Translations under genes and position numbers: made by a program
Notes under the pieces: model-generated
What the model was told of the DNA's origin: nothing
Seen by the model: the letters and a program-made list of their open reading frames with translations, nothing else
The model's database searches: none
Assembly (NCBI RefSeq): GCF_013141915.1
Contig: NZ_SROX01000002.1
Coordinates: 496,001-560,000, forward strand
Reading direction: 5' to 3'
Source: Cupriavidus necator
GTDB lineage: Bacteria; Pseudomonadota; Gammaproteobacteria; Burkholderiales; Burkholderiaceae
DNA length: 64,000 nt
Shown: positions 49,149 to 57,593 of the stretch, one piece after another
Layout: every line of letters starts with the position of its first letter
Numbering within the stretch: position 1 is the first letter of the stretch

Positions 49149-50459
49149 TCACCCCGCGGCGACCGCGGGCCGTCCGGCCTGGACGCCCGATGGCAGCCGC
49201 GCCGCCAGACGCTGGCGCGAGCGCTCGGGGTTGACCATGCGCAGCCCGGCCAGCGCTGCCACCACCATGATCGCGCCACACAGCGCCAGCCCCAGTTCAA
49301 AGCCGCGCGCGCCGGGCATGTTCTGCACCAGCACGCCCGTCACCAGCGGCGCCAGCACGCCGGCGACCGACGACACCGAAGCATCGATCGCCAGCACCGC
49401 GCCGCGCTGCCCCGCGGGCACCACCTCGGCCAGCATCGCCGGGCCGAGCGAATAGATCGCCGGCGCGCACACGCACGCCAGCACCAGCAACCCCACGCGC
49501 ATGGCCGGCGTGGTGTCTGGCCACAGCAGCAACAGGAAGAAGCCGCCCGCCAGTAGCAGCATGCCGGCCGATACCCGGCCGCGCGCCACCCGCGACGACA
49601 CCCCGCGCGCGAGCAGGCGTTCCGAGCACCACGCGATGGCGATCGTCAGCGGCAGGTTGGTGCCGACGATCAGCGCGAACAGCTTGCCGCTGACGGCATG
49701 GTCGAAACCCAGCCCGCTTTGCAGATACGCCGGAATCCAGGTCAGGCATAGCGCCAGGCCCCAGTACGCCGCCAGCCGCAAGGCAAAGCAGCCGAGCACG
49801 GTGGGATCGCTCAGCAGGACGCGATATGGCAGCCGCTGCGGCGCGCTGGTGCCCGTGGCGACGTGCGCGTCGGTGCGTTCGTCGAGCGTGCCCTCGCGCC
49901 CGAGCGCAAGCCACGCCACCGCCCACACCACGCCCAGCACCGCCAGCAGGTAGAAGTTGGTGCGCCAGCCCCAGTGCGAGGCCACGGCCGGAATCAGCAG
50001 CCCGGCCAGCACGATGCCGATGCCCGCGCCCTGTGTCAGCACCGCCACCGGCAGGTTGCGCCGGTTGTTGGGAAACCACTTGTAGCAGGCGTGGATCGCC
50101 ACCGGCGCGGCCGGCCCTTCCATGAAGCCCAGCAGCACGCGCGACACGATCAGCACCGCCAGGCTGGACGACAGCGCGATCGGAATCTGGCATAGCGACC
50201 ATGCCAGCGCCATCAGCACCAGCAGCCGCGAGGTCGGCGTGCGGTTGGCGAGGAAGCCGCCCAGCACGCCGGACACCGCGAACAGCCAGAAGAAGCTGCT
50301 GCCGACCAGGCCGAACTGTGCCGGCGTGAGTCCCAGTTCCGCCATCATCGGCGCGGCCAGCAGGCCCACCACCATCTTGTCCATGGCGTTGACCACCAGG
50401 AAGAAGAACAACAGCACTGCGGTCAGCCACGCGCGGCGCGGCTGGTAGGTTGAAGTCAT
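49149..50459 (-). CDS. MFS transporter (anion:cation symporter type)
   Basis: 436 aa with 12 hydrophobic segments. The start MTSTYQPRRAWLTAVLLFFF and NAMDKMVVGLLAAPMMAELGLTPAQFGLVGSSFFWLFAVSG fit the ACS/glucarate-galactonate branch. GFMEGPAAPVAIHACYKWFPNNRRN is the conserved loop between helices 4 and 5. It imports an organic anion of unknown identity. It is the last gene of a leftward group with an acyl-CoA dehydrogenase and a phosphotransferase-like gene, so the substrate may be a carboxylic acid. Confidence 0.87.
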   Translation of the reverse strand: MTSTYQPRRAWLTAVLLFFFLVVNAMDKMVVGLLAAPMMAELGLTPAQFGLVGSSFFWLFAVSGVLGGFLANRTPTSRLLVLMALAWSLCQIPIALSSSLAVLIVSRVLLGFMEGPAAPVAIHACYKWFPNNRRNLPVAVLTQGAGIGIVLAGLLIPAVASHWGWRTNFYLLAVLGVVWAVAWLALGREGTLDERTDAHVATGTSAPQRLPYRVLLSDPTVLGCFALRLAAYWGLALCLTWIPAYLQSGLGFDHAVSGKLFALIVGTNLPLTIAIAWCSERLLARGVSSRVARGRVSAGMLLLAGGFFLLLLWPDTTPAMRVGLLVLACVCAPAIYSLGPAMLAEVVPAGQRGAVLAIDASVSSVAGVLAPLVTGVLVQNMPGARGFELGLALCGAIMVVAALAGLRMVNPERSRQRLAARLPSGVQAGRPAVAAG

Positions 50460-50514
50460 GCGTGTCTCCCGGAAGGATGGGATGCCCGCCGCGGCGGGCA
50501 CCAGGGGTTCGCCG

Positions 50515-51807
50515 TCAGTGGGGCGCCGGCCCGGCGCGGTCGTGGCCGATATAGCCGAACAGGTAGGCGCCGACCTTGCGCATCTGGATCTCGTCCGAGC
50601 CCTCGGTGATGCGGTAGCGGCGATGGTGGCGGTAGATATGCTCGAACGGCTTGTGTCGCGAATAGCCCAGCCCGCCGTGCACCTGCATCGCCGTGTCGGC
50701 GGCCTCGCAGCACAGGCGGTTGGCGCTGTAGTTGCACATCGAGACCTTGTCCGACAGGCGCTTCTCGACCTCGCGCTTCGGCATCTGGTCCATCTGCCAC
50801 GCGGTCTGGCGGATAAAGGCGCGCAGCATCTCGGCGCGCGTGGCCAGTTCGACCAGCGGGAACTGGATGCCCTGGTTGCGCGCCAGCTCCTGGCCGAAGG
50901 GCTTGCGCTGGCGCGCATACTTCACGCTCTCGCGGATGCAGTAGTCGGCCGCGCCGAGGCTGGCCGCGGCCTGGCGGATGCGGTTCTCGTGCACGAAGTG
51001 CTGGGCGATGGCGAGGCCCGCGCCCGGCTGCCCCAGCACGGCCTCGTCCGGCACCCAGACCCCGCTGAAGCTCACGCGCGGGTGGTCGGTCGGCATGTTG
51101 AAGGTCCACAGGTACTCTTCCACGCGTACGCCTTCGCTGTGCGCCGGCACCAGGAACGCGGTGATGCCGCGGGCATCGCCATCCTCGCCGCTGGTGCGCG
51201 CAAACACCACCACGTGCGTGGCGGTGTGCAGGCCAGTGGTCCACATCTTCTCGCCGTCGATGCGCCAGCCGCCGCGGCCGCCGCGTTGCTCGGGGCGCGC
51301 GCGCGTGGCCATGTGCGTGGCGTCCGAGCCGTGCTCCGGCTCGGTCAGGCCGAAGCTCAGCTTGATGGTCTCGTCCAGCATGCCCGGGATCAGCGTGGCG
51401 CGTTGCGCATCGTTGCCGAAATCGCGCAGCACCAGTACGAACGGCTTGTTGCCGACGATCGAATGCTCGTTCTGCAGGTCATTGTGCAAACCCAGGCCCT
51501 TGGCCGCCAGGTGTTCGCGGATCACGGCCATCCACAGGTTGCCGCCGTCGCGGCCGCCGTACTGCGCGGGCAGCGCGAAGCGCAGGTGGCCGGCGCGGTC
51601 GGCACGGCGGCGCGCCTCGGCCAGCAGCGCCTCCCATTCCGGACGCGGCAGGCCCTGGTTGTCGAAGTCGGTGCGGGCCCATTCGCGGCGGTGGTCGAAG
51701 AAGCGCTGGTTGTCGTGCTCGGCCTGCAGCGGCGCGATCTCGGCCTCGATAAAAGCATCGAGCTCGGCCAGGTAGGCCGTCAGCTCGGCCGGCAACTGGA
51801 AATTCAT
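50515..51807 (-). CDS. Acyl-CoA dehydrogenase
   Basis: 430 aa. The FAD/substrate-binding signature LSFGLTEPEHGSDATHMATR, the second block ARQRKPFGQELARNQGIQF, and the C-terminal HGGLGYSRHKPFEHIYRHHRRYRITEGSDEIQMR are all present. Catalytic Glu is likely in the last block. It introduces the alpha-beta double bond in an acyl-CoA. Start ATG 51807 overlaps the stop of the DUF6285 gene by four bases. The phosphotransferase-like gene two steps upstream recalls eukaryotic ACAD10/11, where the same two activities are fused. Confidence 0.9.
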   Translation of the reverse strand: MNFQLPAELTAYLAELDAFIEAEIAPLQAEHDNQRFFDHRREWARTDFDNQGLPRPEWEALLAEARRRADRAGHLRFALPAQYGGRDGGNLWMAVIREHLAAKGLGLHNDLQNEHSIVGNKPFVLVLRDFGNDAQRATLIPGMLDETIKLSFGLTEPEHGSDATHMATRARPEQRGGRGGWRIDGEKMWTTGLHTATHVVVFARTSGEDGDARGITAFLVPAHSEGVRVEEYLWTFNMPTDHPRVSFSGVWVPDEAVLGQPGAGLAIAQHFVHENRIRQAAASLGAADYCIRESVKYARQRKPFGQELARNQGIQFPLVELATRAEMLRAFIRQTAWQMDQMPKREVEKRLSDKVSMCNYSANRLCCEAADTAMQVHGGLGYSRHKPFEHIYRHHRRYRITEGSDEIQMRKVGAYLFGYIGHDRAGPAPH

Positions 51808-52190
51808 GGAAGCGTCTCCACAGGATCGACAATCTGGCGATAGCTGCTGTACCCAGGCTGGTCGACGGCGAGCTTGGCCAGCGTGACCGCCCACAGGTGA
51901 GCGGCAAGCCCCGGCGTGGCGGCATCGATGCGGCCGCTGGCGATGCCCTCGCACAGGCGCTGGTTCTGTTCGGCCTGCGTGCCGTCGCTGCCCAGCAGGG
52001 CACGCAGGCGTTCATGCTCGGCGGCGTGCGCCGCGGGGGCCAGGCGCAGTTCGCGCGCGACGATGTCGAGCACATTGGCGGCCACGCGCGCGTCGAAGGC
52101 CGGGCGGCCGCTCAGGCTGGGGATTGCCGTGTCGCGCAGGAAGGCGGTCACTGCGTCGATCAGTTCCGCGGCATGGGGAGTGTCTTGCAT
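51804..52190 (-). CDS. DUF6285 domain-containing protein
   Basis: 128 aa, mainly helical. LIDAVTAFLRDTAIPSLSGRPAFDARVAANVLDIVARELRLAP is the family N-terminus, seen mostly in operons with phosphotransferase-family and acyl-CoA dehydrogenase genes, as here. It sits between those two genes with a 4-base overlap on one side and 2-base spacing on the other. The function is unknown; a scaffold or regulatory subunit for the neighbouring enzymes is a guess. Confidence 0.75.
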   Translation of the reverse strand: MQDTPHAAELIDAVTAFLRDTAIPSLSGRPAFDARVAANVLDIVARELRLAPAAHAAEHERLRALLGSDGTQAEQNQRLCEGIASGRIDAATPGLAAHLWAVTLAKLAVDQPGYSSYRQIVDPVETLP

Positions 52191-52192
52191 GG

Positions 52193-53248
52193 TCAGCTTC
52201 CGTAGGCCGGGGCTGCATCGCGCGGCAGCAGCAGGTTGAGCAAGTCGATCTCGGTTTCCGAACTGCGCCGGCCGATGGCGGCCCGCTCCACGCTGCGCGG
52301 TCCGCCGCCCTCCGGCGGGCGCGACATGGTCTGGCAGGCCACGCCCCACTTCAGCACGCCAAAGATCTCCCAGAAGCGCACGCGCTCAGCATCGACCATG
52401 CCGCCTGCGTCGCCATAGCCGGCAAACAGCTGCGCGCGCGTGCCAAAGCCACCCACCGGCAGCCTGGTGCGGCCAAAGCGCCAGGAATTCACGCACAGCC
52501 AGCCCAGGTCGGTCATGGGGTCGCCCACATGGGCCAGCTCCCAGTCGAGCACCGCGCGCAGGCCGGCTTCGTCGACCATCAGGTTGCCGTTGCGGAAGTC
52601 GCCATGGACCAGCGTGGTGCGCTCCGTTGCCGGCGCATGGCGCTGCAGCCATCGGAACGCCAGCTCGAACACCGGTCGCTGCGCGCCAGTCGCCCGATAG
52701 CGCCGCAGGTAGCCCTCCACCTCCGCCGCGGCGTTGCTCTCGCGCAGCGGCGGCAGCGTGGCGCGGTCGATACCATGGATCGCGGCCAGCGCCTGGCCAC
52801 ACTGGTAGGCCAGCTGTTCGCGCGCCCGCGCCAGCCGCGGCTCGCGCACGATGCGCGCGCCCAGGGTCTCGCCTTCGATGTAGTCCATGACAAAGCCCGC
52901 GCCGATGCCGTCCTGCGGCGCCAGCACCGCCCGCACCACCGGCACCGGCACGCCAGCCGCGCCGACCAGCCGCAACAGTGCCGCCTCGGCCGCCATGCCC
53001 GCCTGCACCACCGCGACGCCCGCCGCGGGCCGCGCCCCCGCGCCCGGATCCCGCCGCAGGATCAACGGCTCCGGCCCTTGCGGCCCGGCCAGCGTGAACC
53101 GCCAGGTTTCCTGGCTGGCGCCGCCGGACAGGCGGCGTAGCCCGCTGATGCCCGCCTCCGCATCGGCACCCGGAAACTCGCGGGAAACGACGCGGCGAAG
53201 GCCGGCCAGCAAGCCGGATTCCGCTTCGGGGGACAGGGGTGTATGCAT
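52193..53248 (-). CDS. Phosphotransferase-family protein (APH/ACAD10-11 kinase-like)
   Basis: 351 aa. A kinase-like fold with catalytic loop TTLVHGDFRNGNLMVDEAG and Mg-binding AVLDWELAHVGDPMTDLGWL, as in aminoglycoside phosphotransferases and the N-terminal domain of ACAD10/11. With an acyl-CoA dehydrogenase downstream, it likely phosphorylates a 4-hydroxyacyl-CoA or similar hydroxy acid rather than an antibiotic. ATG 53248 (MHTPLSPEAE) is preferred to an upstream GTG-type extension. First gene of the four-gene group. Confidence 0.85.
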   Translation of the reverse strand: MHTPLSPEAESGLLAGLRRVVSREFPGADAEAGISGLRRLSGGASQETWRFTLAGPQGPEPLILRRDPGAGARPAAGVAVVQAGMAAEAALLRLVGAAGVPVPVVRAVLAPQDGIGAGFVMDYIEGETLGARIVREPRLARAREQLAYQCGQALAAIHGIDRATLPPLRESNAAAEVEGYLRRYRATGAQRPVFELAFRWLQRHAPATERTTLVHGDFRNGNLMVDEAGLRAVLDWELAHVGDPMTDLGWLCVNSWRFGRTRLPVGGFGTRAQLFAGYGDAGGMVDAERVRFWEIFGVLKWGVACQTMSRPPEGGGPRSVERAAIGRRSSETEIDLLNLLLPRDAAPAYGS

Positions 53249-53406
53249 CGGTCTCCGGGCAGTCCCGCATGGCCACGGCACCGCTTAATTGATAATCTGA
53301 ATTATGTTTTGGCCGAGTATGGTGGCCTGATACAGTTCATGACATCGGTAAAAACACGGACAAACAGGGGCACGCGGAAGCGCTTCCGCCAGGAATCGGG
53401 GTCGTC

Positions 53407-54042
53407 ATGAAAGAAAAACTGATCGCGCTGGAAGGCCACGCGGGCTATGCCGCGCCGCGCTATTCGCGCGGCCTGCGCACCACCCATGCGCTGCTTGCGG
53501 CGGGCCGGCGGCTGCTGCGCGAGCGCACGCTGGAGCAGGTCTCGATCCACGAAATCTGCGCCCACGCCGGCGTCACCACCGGCGCCTTCTACAGCCGCTT
53601 CGACGGCAAGGACAGCTATTTCAAGGCGCTGCAGGCGCTCGCGCTGGCCACGCTGCGCCGGGCCATGGCGGCGCGCCTGGCCCAGCTCGACCACGCCCCC
53701 ACCACGCTGGAAGACGCGGTGCATACGCTGGCCCGCGGCAGCCGGATCTGGGCTTATCGCAATGAAGGGGTGCTGCGCGCCTCGCTGGTGGCGCGCGCCA
53801 CCACCGGCGAGGACCCGGTCCGCCAGCTCAATCGCCAGTACATGCTCGACCTGGCTACACGCCTGGCACGGCTGCACCCGGCCGGCCCTTCACCGCAACT
53901 GGAATTGCGTATCCGCTTCGCGCACCAGGCGCTGGCCGGCACGCTGCTGTATGCGCTGATCAACCGCGAGAGCACCTTTGCGCTGTCGGAGCGGCGGCTC
54001 GATATGGAAATGGCGCGGGCCTTCCTGCTGACGGTGGCATAG
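53407..54042 (+). CDS. TetR-family transcriptional regulator
   Basis: 211 aa. The HTH is RTLEQVSIHEICAHAGVTTGAFYSRFDGKDSYFKAL (DNA-binding helices about 39-75), with an all-helical C-terminal effector domain. It is divergent from the phosphotransferase/acyl-CoA dehydrogenase group and likely represses it. AATTGATAATCTGAATTAT near 53286 is a possible operator in the 158-base gap. It is the last chromosomal gene before the transposon end, which lies 73 bases after its stop. Confidence 0.87.
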   Translation: MKEKLIALEGHAGYAAPRYSRGLRTTHALLAAGRRLLRERTLEQVSIHEICAHAGVTTGAFYSRFDGKDSYFKALQALALATLRRAMAARLAQLDHAPTTLEDAVHTLARGSRIWAYRNEGVLRASLVARATTGEDPVRQLNRQYMLDLATRLARLHPAGPSPQLELRIRFAHQALAGTLLYALINRESTFALSERRLDMEMARAFLLTVA

Positions 54043-54055
54043 CGACCCGCGCGTT

Positions 54056-54105
54056 CAGGCACCAATGCAAAGAGGCCCCGTGGGGCCTCTTTGCATTGGT
54101 GCCTG
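54056..54105. terminator. Bidirectional terminator: 50-base near-perfect palindrome
   Basis: Arms of 24 bases (CAGGCACCAATGCAAAGAGG plus CCCC, and the exact complement) around a GT centre, 14 bases after the TetR-gene stop. TTTGCATTGG on either strand gives limited T-richness. The strong hairpin should terminate the regulator transcript. It ends only nine bases before the transposon terminus. Confidence 0.7.
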
Positions 54106-54114
54106 CGTAGCAGC

Positions 54115-54302
54115 TGTGAGCAACAAATAGAACCGGATACGACCGCACAAACAGATTCGGATACTGAGCTAAAAATCGCTTTTATTTCAATAAGTTATAG
54201 CCACTTTCCTGAGCCCCGCTTTCGGCGGCATCTAGCGTCACTCCTTGGAAAGGGTAACCGAAGTGAGAACCTGTAAAAGTACAAATAGTTCCGGATACTA
54301 CC
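54115..54302 (+). repeat. Transposon end with three direct TnsB-binding-like sites
   Basis: TGTGAGCA at the tip, then site 1 at 54123 (ACAAATAGAACCGGATAC), site 2 at 54147 (ACAAACAGATTCGGATAC) and site 3 at 54281 (ACAAATAGTTCCGGATAC). All are in the same orientation; the first two are 24 bases apart and the third 134 further. The layout (tip, first site near base 9, several spaced sites) mirrors Tn7 ends, whose sites read ACAAAATAG followed by a G/A/C-rich half. Confidence 0.8.
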
Positions 54303-54399
54303 CCCATTGACTACCCGCACGACTGACGCGCGGGTCGAGTCAGGGGAGTTCGGTACCGGAAATGAAAGCTCTTGCACCTCCGCCCAGATGAACAGATGC

Positions 54400-54425
54400 A
54401 GAAGGCCGTCAGATGACGGCCTTCT
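54400..54425 (-). terminator. Hairpin downstream of tnsB
   Basis: 11-bp stem AGAAGGCCGTC/GACGGCCTTCT with an AGAT loop, 48 bases after the tnsB stop. It is flanked by direct repeats of CTTGCACCTC (54371 and 54424). It has no strong T-run but probably ends the tns operon transcript before the transposon tip. Confidence 0.55.
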
Positions 54426-54472
54426 TGCACCTCTCTCCCGCACGTGGCGACTTCCCGGCCGAGTTGTTCTGC

Positions 54473-56833
54473 TTACAAGAGTCCCAACTCTGCAAGGTAC
54501 TCCTCGTCTGAGCCCGCCGGCCGCTGCAGCGGTGGCGTATCCGACACTCGCTCAACTGCAACCTGCGGAAATTGGACGTCGTATGCGCTCGTTTCCGCAG
54601 CACCCCGCTCCTGCGCCCGCTTGAGTGCTGCTGTATCTTTAGCTGCTACCACCGTGGCTCCGCTCATACCAGCCAATGGATTACCCCTGCCACGTTCTGC
54701 AGCGGTAATTTGTTCATGCGTCTTTACCGACACCTGCCCTCGGTTGCGTCGACCTTTGTCCTTCAGTTTCCCGCCTCGGTGGTCATCGTCAAGGAGGTCC
54801 AGTTCAATTTGCTTCCAGGATACCGTGCCAAAGCTGAGGCGGTCCTCTGCGACCATCTCAAGCGCTTCCGTTGTGCCATCGTCTTTGCGCCACAACAGGA
54901 CTTGGTCGAAGCCGGTTAGCCGCTTCACCCATACACGGGGGTTCGTAACTTTGCCAGGCCGCTTGGCTCGCTCATTAAAGTAATCCGCCATTGCCGTTGA
55001 AGAGAATCGCACATCATTGATGTAGACAACCCCCTTTCGGCAAGCTTTGCTTATCCAAGGAATAAACCTGTCGTTCACTTCCGAGGGGGTGTACCTCCTC
55101 GCCGCGTCGCCATGCCGCTGCTCTTGGGTGTACTTGTGCAATGCTGCCGGATGGATGTCTACGCCGGCACTTCGCATAGTGCGCGTGCGCAGCCGCCTCT
55201 TATTCGTGTAGAGGTTGTAGTGGTTGAACGCCTTAAGCATGAACCGTTCGAAATCGTCGAGCGACAAAGGCGGCGCCTGGCGCATCAGCTGACGAATTTC
55301 TCTTGCTAGCACGTCCCTGTCCCGGGTCGCACCAATACGCTCCTCTGCCATCATCCGGATGAGCAGCGAATTGAGCCCCTCGATGACACCCTTTGTGTCA
55401 CCCCGGCCAGGCGGAGCGAGTATACGGATAAGCCCCATCTCATCGACAGCGACACTCACAACCTCTTCAGACGCGCCGGCGCCGTTGTCTACGAAGACGC
55501 CGTCAATCGAGCCTACAAGCAGGCCCTTCATCTGGCCAAGACCTAGTGCAGTGGCTCGCTCCTGTTTCGAAAGATAGATAGACGCGATGCATCGCCGAAA
55601 CGAGTCCGAATTCTCCGCCTTCAACGCGAACTCGTAGCCGAGGATAGCGCCTGTAAGCCTCGATACTGCGATGATGACTTTTATCGTGGTCCGCTCAATC
55701 TTCCCATTAATCTGGACAGCAATACCGACTTTTGGCACCCAGCCGTCGATGTCGACAATCTCAATGACGCCATAGGTTAGCTGACTAGCCTGGCCCGTCC
55801 TTGCGTCGTTATGTTGAGCGGATAGTTTGTGTCCAAGCCTTATCGCCTTTAGATTCTTCTCCTCTATTATTCGTGGCGCGTGATATAAGAACATTCTTAT
55901 TGTTGGAATCAAGCGCTTTGCCCACCTCTTATAACTATCCGCAACAAGATATCTATAAGTAGTCCTATAATTTAGTCTGCCAATCGCCCAATAGGTACGA
56001 AGCGCAGACTCGAACTTAAGCAGGTCTGACTTACGCACGGGACGCTGGCGCTTGAAATTCTTTTCTCCCGAGAAATGTGCTCTGTTTTTTTCGAGCAACT
56101 CCATCTTGGACAACCGGCCCGGTTTTCTACCGTTTAATCCGGTGCGACTTGCTCCCTTCCCCCCTTGAAATGAAGTCAGCCTTGCGAGCGCGCAGTCGCC
56201 TCCACCGTAATGGAGGTACTTGGTAAGCAGCTCCAACATGTACGGCCGGTAGCTAGCCGCTCGACCAATTGCCTCTATGACTCTTCGCACAGCTTGACCG
56301 CACGCCTTGGCATCAAAGATGATTTCGTCATTAAAGATGAAATCATCTGGATTTCCGTCGCCAGTCCGGTCCAACATCAGCACCGCCGATACGACCATAT
56401 TGCGAAAGGCCAAGCCGTGCGAGGCCGAAGGCGGAATATCTCCTTGGTCGGGGTTCATGAACTGCGGACGAACCATGTCAGGGACTACCGCAATTGATAA
56501 GCCACTCTGCAGGTCCGGTGCCACAATGAGCTCGTCAGGCTTGCGCGCCCCTTCCGGCGCTTTTCCTACAACTACGGGCTGTGCATAGAGCCTCCTGGCG
56601 CATGGATTCCATGCGACGGCTCGTCTCAGCAGCTGCTTCTTGCTATCTCCAGTTGTAAAGACGTCGAATCGAGATAGGTTGAATGGCCAAGGACTTGCAT
56701 GTACTTCCGCCAACCAGTCCAACTGAGCAGAAGTTGCCTTTGCAGGCAAAACGACCGTCTTGGAATCCGCCAAGACAAAATGCGAACTATTCACTTTTAC
56801 CACCTCACCGCAATACATGAAGCGCTTCGTCAT
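54473..56833 (-). CDS. tnsB: Transposase TnsB (DDE integrase family)
   Basis: 786 aa. An N-terminal DNA-binding region (RKPGRLSKMELLEKN, TYWAIGRLNYRTTYRYLVAD) precedes a retroviral-integrase-like core. The core has catalytic Asp363 in EIVDIDGWVP, Asp449 in GVFVDNGAG and Glu485 in GDTKGVIEGLN, an exact DD(35)E spacing. A beta-barrel and a charged C-terminal tail (ending DEEYLAELGLL), probably contacting TnsC, complete the protein. TnsB binds the end repeats and cuts the 3' ends. Its start overlaps the tnsA stop by 29 bases; ATG 56818 would reduce this. Confidence 0.88.
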   Translation of the reverse strand: MTKRFMYCGEVVKVNSSHFVLADSKTVVLPAKATSAQLDWLAEVHASPWPFNLSRFDVFTTGDSKKQLLRRAVAWNPCARRLYAQPVVVGKAPEGARKPDELIVAPDLQSGLSIAVVPDMVRPQFMNPDQGDIPPSASHGLAFRNMVVSAVLMLDRTGDGNPDDFIFNDEIIFDAKACGQAVRRVIEAIGRAASYRPYMLELLTKYLHYGGGDCALARLTSFQGGKGASRTGLNGRKPGRLSKMELLEKNRAHFSGEKNFKRQRPVRKSDLLKFESALRTYWAIGRLNYRTTYRYLVADSYKRWAKRLIPTIRMFLYHAPRIIEEKNLKAIRLGHKLSAQHNDARTGQASQLTYGVIEIVDIDGWVPKVGIAVQINGKIERTTIKVIIAVSRLTGAILGYEFALKAENSDSFRRCIASIYLSKQERATALGLGQMKGLLVGSIDGVFVDNGAGASEEVVSVAVDEMGLIRILAPPGRGDTKGVIEGLNSLLIRMMAEERIGATRDRDVLAREIRQLMRQAPPLSLDDFERFMLKAFNHYNLYTNKRRLRTRTMRSAGVDIHPAALHKYTQEQRHGDAARRYTPSEVNDRFIPWISKACRKGVVYINDVRFSSTAMADYFNERAKRPGKVTNPRVWVKRLTGFDQVLLWRKDDGTTEALEMVAEDRLSFGTVSWKQIELDLLDDDHRGGKLKDKGRRNRGQVSVKTHEQITAAERGRGNPLAGMSGATVVAAKDTAALKRAQERGAAETSAYDVQFPQVAVERVSDTPPLQRPAGSDEEYLAELGLL

Positions 56834-57593
56834 CTCTGAATGGCTTCGTATGGTCTACTCTCAACATTCCAAAGCTGGCTGCAATCGAAAAAAGCTCATG
56901 GGCGCGGTCTTCCGGCACAGCCAGCTGTTTCGCAATCCGCCGCATAACAGAACCGAGCGTGCCATTTGTCGAACGTTTTTTTACATACTCTGCAAAGGCA
57001 TCCGCCTCCTCGTACTGTGCAAAGACATCCTGGTCACGTATGGTCCGATACATGACCAAATAGTTGGAGAACTCAAGGGCGCTGTATGCGTTACTGGGCA
57101 TAAACTCCCATGTCCATCCTAGTTTCCCCAGAGCCTCCTCTTCTCGCTGGTGTCTCGCCTCATCCTTTTCACTGAGGTCCGCACCGGCCAACTTTACTGA
57201 AATGCCGTGATAGTGGATGCGGTAGTCGGGCGGGAGGACCAACGTCACGACTATGTCTATAGACATCTTGTCAGCCTCGAACATGCGCCTTCCGGCTCGC
57301 ACGGCTCTGTTATAGGCTTCCTGTTCATAGATGGGGAACTGCTCCCGGATGTCGACGACGTAGGGGTTGAACGCCAACGCTAGCAATGGCCGAAACTCCG
57401 TGAAAGCCAGCGTTTCATAACGCCGCTTGAATTTCAGTCCTCTGAACGTAACTCGCGTGCTCCGGCGCGGAGTCCTTGCCTTCTTTGCTGCCTCGAAGCC
57501 TTCACCATGAGGCTGTCCAACGATGTCGCGCCCCGGAAGCCACAAGCCCGGCGGGGTAACGAACGGAGCCCGAGTGTCTTCAATAATCCTCAC
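56805..57593 (-). CDS. tnsA: Transposon endonuclease TnsA
   Basis: 262 aa. A restriction-endonuclease-like fold with the catalytic triad preserved: Glu66 in LAFTEFRPLLAL, Asp113 in KMSIDIVVTL and Lys134 in HGISVKLAG. These positions are close to those of Tn7 TnsA (E63, D114, K132). NPYVVDIREQFPI is the conserved TnsA stretch. The C-terminal half (helical, EEADAFAEYVKKR) is the winged-helix TnsC-contact domain. TnsA cuts the 5' ends and makes excision clean. Overlaps the upstream tniQ stop by four bases. Confidence 0.88.
   Translation of the reverse strand: MRIIEDTRAPFVTPPGLWLPGRDIVGQPHGEGFEAAKKARTPRRSTRVTFRGLKFKRRYETLAFTEFRPLLALAFNPYVVDIREQFPIYEQEAYNRAVRAGRRMFEADKMSIDIVVTLVLPPDYRIHYHGISVKLAGADLSEKDEARHQREEEALGKLGWTWEFMPSNAYSALEFSNYLVMYRTIRDQDVFAQYEEADAFAEYVKKRSTNGTLGSVMRRIAKQLAVPEDRAHELFSIAASFGMLRVDHTKPFRDDEALHVLR

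Noticed and set aside
53407-54114. A Tn7-type attachment site at glmS
   Set aside because: The flanking gene is a TetR regulator; no glmS sequence is present in the window.
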